NCBI RefSeq assembly: GCF_021134715.1
Contig: NC_060022.1
Location: forward strand, 5,771,001-5,835,000
DNA: 64,000 bases
Source of the DNA: Daphnia pulex
Taxonomy: Eukaryota; Arthropoda; Branchiopoda; Diplostraca; Daphniidae
Direction of reading: 5' to 3'
Position 1 is the stretch's first letter, and every line of letters starts with the position of its first letter. The position numbers and the translations under genes are program-made. Below are positions 57,510-64,000 of the stretch, piece after piece. The notes under the pieces were generated by a model that did no database searches, was not told where the DNA came from, and saw nothing but the letters and a program-made list of their open reading frames with translations.

Positions 57510-60449
57510 TTATGTCGGGGGCGATTGGCTTATTGGAAGACGGCCTTGATCTTCGGCCATTTTCTGTAGGTGGGCGTGATATTCAAAAGGTTCACTGACG
57601 ACAATACTGGGATGCCAGGGTGCATTGCTCGGTGGACCTTGGCTGCTCTTTGATGATGAAATGTCTGGATTAGAGCTACCTGGTCTCTTTGCGAAAAATA
57701 CCGGCCTGATTGTCGGTTTCTTTCCGTTTGCAATCGGGATAGATTTCTTGGGAACGCTTTTGAAAGCCGAATGGCCTCCGCCACCAGTTGACCTGATGGG
57801 CAGATAAGGGCTGAATTTCCAGTCGTGTTCGAGCTGTTGCTGTTCGTGTTTTTGGAGAAGACTGGCCAGATATTTGCTATCAATCGGTTTCAATTCTCCG
57901 TTGTGTAGAGCGTTGTAACCGAAAAACTTCACCTTGGAATGGCCTTGCGTGACCGTGTACATCGCGCCTTTGGGAGACATTTTCCCCATTTTGTAGTACG
58001 GGGCCGACGCCTTGACTTCAACTTCTTGGGCGGCCGATTGCGGTTTGATCGGGCGAACGCGGGGAATGTTTTCTTCGTAAACGGACGTTTCGTGAATCTG
58101 AGAGCCGGCTACGTGCTGGTCATCCGCAAGATTGGGTAAGCCGTGAGGCACAGAAAAGATGTTACGATCGTCGTGATCTGTAGAGACGACGCGTATGACT
58201 GGTGACGGTGACACTAGCGGTACATCGGATGCGAGTTCTGGTTGATGGGAATGATCTTGTGGTGACGGGCTACTATAAGGAAACTTTCCAAAACTTGGTT
58301 GAAAATTGCCGTGGAGTTCGGGAATCGATGGGATTGTCGGCCTGAAGATCTCATCAGTTCGGCTCGGTACTGTTGCGGTCGTCGTCGCAATTTCTTCCAC
58401 TGGAATGGGAGGAACAGTTGTTCCCCTTGTTGTTGTTGTAGTCGTCGTCGTTGTTGTTTGTATTTCTTTTTCTTCTGCTGGCGAAATTGTTGTTGGCGAA
58501 ATTGTTGTTGGCAAAATGGGTTGTCCGTCGAAATAGCCTGTGATGATATCGGCAGAATCTCCTGTCGGTTGTGTCCTCACGTCGTTTCCTGATTCACTTC
58601 CGGATGTAGCCATTTTAGATCGGACGACCACCTCGGCGGTTTCTGATGGAACAAAGTAATTCTGATGGAGAACTGACGCGCTTGTTCTCTCGTCTTGTTG
58701 TTGATGATCCTGCCCATTTTGTGGTTGCTGTTGTTTGTGATGTTGGTTAATATTGGTTAAAACGTTGGGCTGTTGTGTCAAGTCACTAGCCGCAGATGGT
58801 TGATGCGAAATGTCCGCTGGTAATGGTCGGAATTGATTCCACAAAAAGTCGAGTTTCGGCGCTGGGACGATCTTTAGGGGATCTCTCTGCGTGATGTGCA
58901 CGTTGGAATCGGCTATCACGTCACCGTTATTTGTCGGTATGATCCCTGCGACGTAGTTGGAACGGGTATCCGGTTGCTCTGTGGCCGTGACTCTTTCCGT
59001 GGCGGACGAGACGGGTGCGAGTAAAAAGTTCAACGGGCTGATGTCTTCGGAAGTGAAAGGCACGAACCGAATTGTCGTCTTGGTCGGGCCTGTGGTCGGT
59101 TTGGTTGACTGATGACGAGTCGGTTCCGATGGATAGGCAGAGGCGGCGACAGCAGTGCCAAAGTTCACTTTGTTGGGAGATTTAAACTGGGTCAGAAGGG
59201 CATTCCCCTTGACGATTGCGGGTTTGGGGATCGGCTTTGGCAACAACTGAGGTAGATAACCTTGCGGAGGGGTTACCACTTTGCTTTCGTGAATGACACT
59301 CGTCGAACCAGCGATTTCCCCTCCACCAACTGCTGCTGGTCTGCTGTTCAGTTTGAGAAAGTTCTTGATGGTTTGCGAGTTGAAATATGAAGGTGGGATC
59401 AGTTTCGGTAAATTGGGATACAGGGTCATCACCAAGTCCAAAGCGCTCGAATGGGATTGGACAGGAGTTGTGGGTTGAATGGTAGGTTTTTGAGGACGAT
59501 GAGAAATATTTGGATCTTCCTCGTTATCTTCTTCGTCGTCTTCTTCCTCCTCTTCGGTCGAAAATCTCGTTTCCTGTTCTTCTGTTTCCTCAACTTCTTG
59601 GTCTTCTTCCTCATCGCCTTCCTTGCTGTGATAAATGGCCGGTGGCGGACTAAAAACAACAGGTGTTACCGGCTGGTTCTTGTTCACTAGAACGACACGC
59701 GTGGTAACCGGGAAAGCTTGAATCAATGGGTCTTTGCGCCGCAGAGGAATGTAGATGGATTTCTCCGAATCAGAGTAGTATTGATGATCTTTCCTCGACA
59801 CGGCTGGCAAATAAAAACTACCCGGCGGCAGAGAATAATCGTTCTTTTTAATCAAAGAATCGTCTGAAGTCGATCGACTTTCCATTTCGAGTGCGTCCCT
59901 GATTTCACTCCGCTCTTCCGCTTTTACCTCTTCGTCCGCTTTCTTTTTCTCGTCTTGGGTGACAGTTGCTGGTACAGGAACGATGGGTTGAGGCGGATGG
60001 GAATAACCTATGGCCGCTGATGCGGTTGTGGTCGATTCGATCCCGGTCGTCGACGACATGACCCGGCCTATAATCACATCCGGTGACCCAGTTGGGGAAT
60101 TGCTACCGCCGACTCCCATCGTTTCGGATATCGGGCTCTTCTTTCCCACCAGAACTTCGTAGAAGCCTTCGGCCGAGGCAGCTGTAAGAAAGGGTAGTCC
60201 TTCGTCTACCTTGCGGAACGTGGAAGCCGTGGAGGCCGTTAAGGCCGTTGGAACCACTTCTGTGACTACCGGTCGAGATATTGGGTATGGCCCCGGGTTG
60301 TACGGCCCATTGGAGGCCTGCCAACCGTCGGAGCCGTCATCACTGCGCGCCCATCTGTTGGAAAGGCGGTCCACATTCAAACTGCTTCCGTGACTGATGA
60401 GTGCGATAGAAATCCAGCACAAGATTTGCATCGTAATAGCTGAAGCCAT
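57510..60449 (-). CDS. Secreted low-complexity protein, 979 residues, unknown
   Basis: One large coding exon. The ATG at 60449 (MASAITMQILCWISIALIS) begins a clear signal peptide, cleaved near residue 22. The frame is open 14 codons further upstream, but that part lies before a splice acceptor (TTTTTTAG, 60458-60459), so 60449 is preferred. The protein is rich in Pro, Thr and Ser. It has an acidic block at about residues 276-313, a His/Gln block near 566-585 and a Thr run near 666. A more ordered C-terminal part reads YKMGKMSPKGAMYTVTQGH, KVKFFGYNALHNGELKP and KYLASLLQKHEQQ. No transmembrane helix follows the signal, and there are almost no cysteines after it. A matrix, cuticle or mucin-like role is possible but not shown. 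Upstream exon 60822 and beyond is a 5' UTR exon. Confidence 0.82.
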   Translation of the reverse strand: MASAITMQILCWISIALISHGSSLNVDRLSNRWARSDDGSDGWQASNGPYNPGPYPISRPVVTEVVPTALTASTASTFRKVDEGLPFLTAASAEGFYEVLVGKKSPISETMGVGGSNSPTGSPDVIIGRVMSSTTGIESTTTASAAIGYSHPPQPIVPVPATVTQDEKKKADEEVKAEERSEIRDALEMESRSTSDDSLIKKNDYSLPPGSFYLPAVSRKDHQYYSDSEKSIYIPLRRKDPLIQAFPVTTRVVLVNKNQPVTPVVFSPPPAIYHSKEGDEEEDQEVEETEEQETRFSTEEEEEDDEEDNEEDPNISHRPQKPTIQPTTPVQSHSSALDLVMTLYPNLPKLIPPSYFNSQTIKNFLKLNSRPAAVGGGEIAGSTSVIHESKVVTPPQGYLPQLLPKPIPKPAIVKGNALLTQFKSPNKVNFGTAVAASAYPSEPTRHQSTKPTTGPTKTTIRFVPFTSEDISPLNFLLAPVSSATERVTATEQPDTRSNYVAGIIPTNNGDVIADSNVHITQRDPLKIVPAPKLDFLWNQFRPLPADISHQPSAASDLTQQPNVLTNINQHHKQQQPQNGQDHQQQDERTSASVLHQNYFVPSETAEVVVRSKMATSGSESGNDVRTQPTGDSADIITGYFDGQPILPTTISPTTISPAEEKEIQTTTTTTTTTTRGTTVPPIPVEEIATTTATVPSRTDEIFRPTIPSIPELHGNFQPSFGKFPYSSPSPQDHSHQPELASDVPLVSPSPVIRVVSTDHDDRNIFSVPHGLPNLADDQHVAGSQIHETSVYEENIPRVRPIKPQSAAQEVEVKASAPYYKMGKMSPKGAMYTVTQGHSKVKFFGYNALHNGELKPIDSKYLASLLQKHEQQQLEHDWKFSPYLPIRSTGGGGHSAFKSVPKKSIPIANGKKPTIRPVFFAKRPGSSNPDISSSKSSQGPPSNAPWHPSIVVSEPFEYHAHLQKMAEDQGRLPISQSPPT

Positions 60450-60821
60450 TACGCGACCTAAAAAATGGCAACATAAAAAAAAAATCCTCAAAAAATATTT
60501 ATGTACCTAGTAAGCCTTCATCGAGCACGACCTCCGGCATAATAATGTAGAGGAGCATTATTGCAATAAGCAAACTAAAATACACGCGATCATGAATGTC
60601 AAGTTTTTCCCATTTCTTTCTTTTTTTTCTTAGAGTCTGAACTATTATAACGGCGTGCAGTGCAAAGCCACACACGGAAAATAACCGTTGACAACAGTCA
60701 TTCGCTAATGGCGACTGTTCGTTTTGGATGTTTGGAAAAGTATTTTTATTGCAGTGGGAATTTTTTTTCTTTTATTAGCAAAAGAAAAAGAGAGAAAAAA
60801 AAAACTTTATTTCGTATTTAC

Positions 60822-61140
60822 CTGCAGTGAGTTGAATCCGTAAAATTGTTTCGCAATGTTCTGCTTTATTCACTCACAGTGTAGTGGTTCCCTTAATTAT
60901 TATTATAGATTTGATTTAGCTGTTTCGGACCGTTCAACTTTGAATATCCATCATCACAGGAAGGGGAAGCACAATCACAGTTTTTTGGGGGTTCTCTTCT
61001 GGGCGGCACTCAATTTGACCGCGTCCAGGCTGCGGTAGACTGGAACATTTCACGCTCGGTTGGCTTAGTGTAACAAACCGATGGGACCTTTGTCTATCTA
61101 CGACCAAGAACTTCTTGATGTCAAAGGGAAATAAACGATT
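60822..61140 (-). other. 5' UTR exon of the secreted protein gene
   Basis: Minus-strand CTGCAG|GTAAATA at 60822/60821 is a strong donor. Paired with the acceptor at 60458-60459 it defines a 364-base 5' UTR intron. The 3' edge of the exon is supported by the donor; the transcription start (upper coordinate) is a guess. Confidence 0.45.
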
Positions 61141-63836
61141 TTGAATTGAGGCTGAAATAAGTGATTGCCGCAAGACAGCAACTTTTTACGATCGTTCTCC
61201 CCAACTATTTGATGGTTCCGCAGAGCAGCACGTCAGGAAGAAGACTGAAGAAAATTTGAGGAAGACTCCTCCTTTTTCGTTCGGGAAAGAAAAGCAAGGT
61301 AAAAAGAAAGAAAAAAAATGCACAACAACAATAACAACAGCGTGAGGTAGAAAAATAAAGGGGGAAAAAAGTAGGTGTCTCTCTCTCCCTCGCTGCCTGC
61401 TGTTGCTTCTTTCATTGGCGGGAATAACCGCAAGCCGAGCATGCAGTCTTATATTCTAGGACTGCAGGTTAGTGGGCCTTTGTGAGACCTCTGGAGTTTA
61501 ATGGGCTATGTTTAACGTACGTTCCATACAGTCTACTGCGGGAAACACACGGCAACCAAACGGCGACGCTTCTTTTGTTATATACAACAACGACGAGCTC
61601 TTGTTTCGCACGGGTGTCAAGCCCTAGAGTGAATGTAATGTGCCTTTTGCGCCGCAGGTGACTTGCTTCTCATAACTTGGAAAAAGAACAGAACCTTTGA
61701 CTGACAACCAAACAGAGGAAACGGGACAATATGGGCCACACACACACGCACAACGTCTCTCGCTTAATTATCGCCATGTTTTCCCAGCAAAACTGGATTT
61801 TATGAGTCCCATCCACGTGCGATGGGAAAATGTACATAATAATGCCAGTACAGTACAACAATGTGTCAACACAACAATCGATCAACATTTCGTTTGACGT
61901 CTCTATGCATATGAAAATTTAAAAAAAAAAACATGCGGGTACCATTAAGAACTGGACGTCGGAAATCAGGCTAGCCTAAATCCGCCAAAACGGTTCCTGA
62001 TTACATCCAGCCTACACACTATGTCAGCCTTTCTTTATGGGCCATTCTCTAAACCGGATTCCTTTATTTGATTTAATTTTCTTCAATCGTCGCCATTCAT
62101 CGACAAGTTTTATCTCAAAGAAAGACGGTAAAGAACTGCAACCAGCAGCAGCCAAAACCATCTGAAACTGTGTCAGTGGACTAGACAAAGGGCTGTTAAG
62201 GCGAATCCCTCCCGCCCGGCTAGGTCGTCTGCGTATTACCGTTAGCTTGGACGCACGAATGCTAAACCTATACACAGCCCTAAATATCGTTTGTTAAGCC
62301 TGTGTTTTTTTTTTTGCGCACATCATACCTTCATGTTTGGCTAGAAGGCATGTAATTGAGGGGCTGATTTTCTGGCGCTTCTATTATTCATCATCAAGGT
62401 ACAATGTTCCATTGAGTAAGTGAGCAAGAAATCAACATCTGCTGTGATTCCTGAGGCTGTGTATCTAGTACGACTTCGACCTATTTATCATTCAGTAGAT
62501 CTCAGCATCAGTAATTTTGGTGTAGGTAACACCATTAAAAATCTTCACACGATTCACCGCTCAATTTAATTTACTACTACTACTACTTTCTGACCTATTT
62601 TTTGTTGTGAAATTTATACTACCGAAAAAGAAATAGACTTGAAAACGTTCTCAGTACCGCACACGTTCTTTTGTTACATTTTTTAAATGTTTGTCCCTTC
62701 TTCAAGAGAGCCAATTAAAGTGGCCAATTACAACCGGAAAAATTTACACGGCTGATGTTGCGATACTGCCAGGGTTGATAAAAAAAAGTCCAACGGGAAA
62801 ACGGACGTCATTGACCCACTATAAAATCTAACCTAACCGGACTGTTATTTGCTTGGGCGTGACAATGACTCTCTTCGTTAGTAAGTGCACTAAAGAAATT
62901 TGCTTACATCCACATAAAAAAAGTACAAATGATTTAGAGTGGAAACTCATTGCAGAATGAGGAAACACTAAAAAGGGGTTGAATTTTAATCCATAAAATA
63001 AAACTTTTTTTTATAACGCATTGTTTACTTGGCTGCGTGTCACGAAAAAAGCATTATAACTTGATCAAGTTTCACAATAGTAATTATGACGTGACCTCTT
63101 CTTTTTTCCAAAAATAAACCGCATTTAAACTTTTTTTAACAAGTCTATGAAATAATCGGACGCATAGTTAGTATTTAAAAAAGGGCAGAAAATTTTACAT
63201 AACCGATTATCTTTCGTCATTCCTCTCATGGATAGGAGCGTCAACACTAAGTACTAAAAATGTAGATGAAAATTGTCAAATAATTGCGATTGAGCCAGCG
63301 CAAGTTAATTGGGTCTGTTTGTTCTCAGTTTTTAAAACTCGGTTGCTTGTTATTATGCAAAGCGCATCACAGTTAAATTGCGTGGAGCTGAATTATGCAA
63401 TGCGAAAAGCTTTCTGATGAAGCAATTTCGTTAAATTTCTTTAAACTTCATAGAAATATTTGGAAAAATCTTGTTGGATTTATTCAAATTTTCAATAGCG
63501 TCAAAGTTAATAAGTGACGCGCATGATAAAATGTCCCGAAATATTTGCCAGGCTGGTCAGCCTTCAAATTGCACTGAATAAGTTGGTGGGCATAGCTTTA
63601 AAAAATATTTAAAAACATAAACTGTTAAAAATAAGCATAAACAAAGCCAGGTTATGGTTGTCAGGACTCAGGACTTGCATCCATATAACCACTGTCGTTT
63701 CAAAATTGTGTGGAAAAACATTTGATGAGTGCTGTCTACTGAGTAACGGTGTGCGGTAAATTCCAATCACGAAATAAAACTAGGTGTTTTTAAATGACAA
63801 TAATCTGATAACATTGAATCTAAACTGAATTTACCT
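61141..63836. other. Intergenic DNA with no gene seen
   Basis: AT-rich spacer between the minus-strand secreted-protein gene and the plus-strand gene at the right edge. It contains a short TAC run near 62573-62588. No supported frame. Confidence 0.45.
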
Positions 63837-63844
63837 TATAAAGT
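63837..63844 (+). promoter_or_regulatory. Possible TATA box (TTATAAAG)
   Basis: A TATA-like element 89 bases before the ATG at 63926 and correctly placed for a start near 63865-63870. Only the motif and spacing support it. Confidence 0.35.
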
Positions 63845-63925
63845 CTTCTTCTAAACCACTACAGCACCTGTTACGACACTGGATAGTAAAAAAGGGATCT
63901 GCAACAGCTGGACAAAAGCTTGACC

Positions 63926-64000
63926 ATGTCGGAGAAGTTGTTGCAGAGGAAAAGTGTGACGACGACACAAATGATGGTTGCTGGATTGTACGTCGAGGAA
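63926..64000 (+). CDS. Start of a gene running off the right edge
   Basis: The ATG in strong context (TGACCATGTCGG) is followed by 25 open codons, MSEKLLQRKSVTTTQMMVAG and on, to the window edge. A TATA-like element lies upstream and the 5' UTR would be short. Too little is present to identify the family. Confidence 0.45.
   Translation, partial: MSEKLLQRKSVTTTQMMVAGLYVEE

Noticed and set aside
1..64000. CRISPR arrays, operons, rRNA, viral or toxin genes
   Set aside because: None seen: no regularly spaced direct repeats, no polycistronic packing, no rRNA-like blocks, and no recognisable viral or toxin reading frame.

Overview
The window is animal nuclear DNA. Genes are split by many short GT-AG introns (mostly 60-100 nt in the compact genes), and homopolymer and dinucleotide runs are common. 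The gene set (a multi-exon PDZ-RGS-C1-DH-PH exchange factor, an La-related protein 7, and a short GT31 glycosyltransferase gene) fits an arthropod. A crustacean such as Daphnia is my best guess, but that is inference from style and gene content, not a database match.

Layout. (1) 1.9-3.45 kb, plus strand: a two-exon beta-1,3-galactosyltransferase-like (GT31) gene. (2) 5.3-7.4 kb, plus: LARP7, the 7SK snRNA-binding protein, in nine recognisable coding exons. (3) 8.9-16.7 kb: a gene-poor stretch of debris. It holds a perfect 106-bp copy of DNA from the LARP7 5' end, two unplaced exon sets, a three-copy diverged tandem repeat with an insertion, a frameshifted ankyrin/SOCS-box gene relic, a 213-bp MITE with 60-bp terminal inverted repeats, and a decayed minus-strand reading frame. 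(4) 18.0-55.7 kb, minus: one large gene, the RhoGEF2 (PDZ-RhoGEF/LARG) orthologue. I could join 36 coding exons in frame, giving about 1,907 residues ordered PDZ, coiled coil, Pro/Ser linkers, RGS, C1, DH, PH and a long C-terminal tail. (5) 57.5-61 kb, minus: a 979-residue secreted, low-complexity protein of unknown function with a 5' UTR exon. (6) 63.9 kb, plus: the probable first codons of a gene that runs off the right edge.

The most interesting structure is inside RhoGEF2. Four open exons lie within its large introns. Each starts with its own ATG and ends at a splice donor whose phase matches a downstream constitutive exon: 39.9 kb to exon 19, 34.5 kb to exon 20, 30.6 kb to exon 22, and 22.5 kb to exon 29. 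Together with the PDZ-encoding first exon they predict a nested series of isoforms that progressively lose PDZ-RGS-C1, then linker sequence, and finally the DH-PH catalytic core. A possible small plus-strand gene or relic lies inside the 8.6-kb intron between exons 18 and 19.

Functionally, RhoGEF2 would couple G-alpha-12/13 signals (RGS domain) to Rho1 activation (DH-PH) and actomyosin contraction. LARP7 acts in the nucleus on 7SK and P-TEFb, and the GT31 enzyme acts in the Golgi. These genes are neighbours, not a pathway. I saw no CRISPR array, bacterial operon, rRNA gene or intact transposase.
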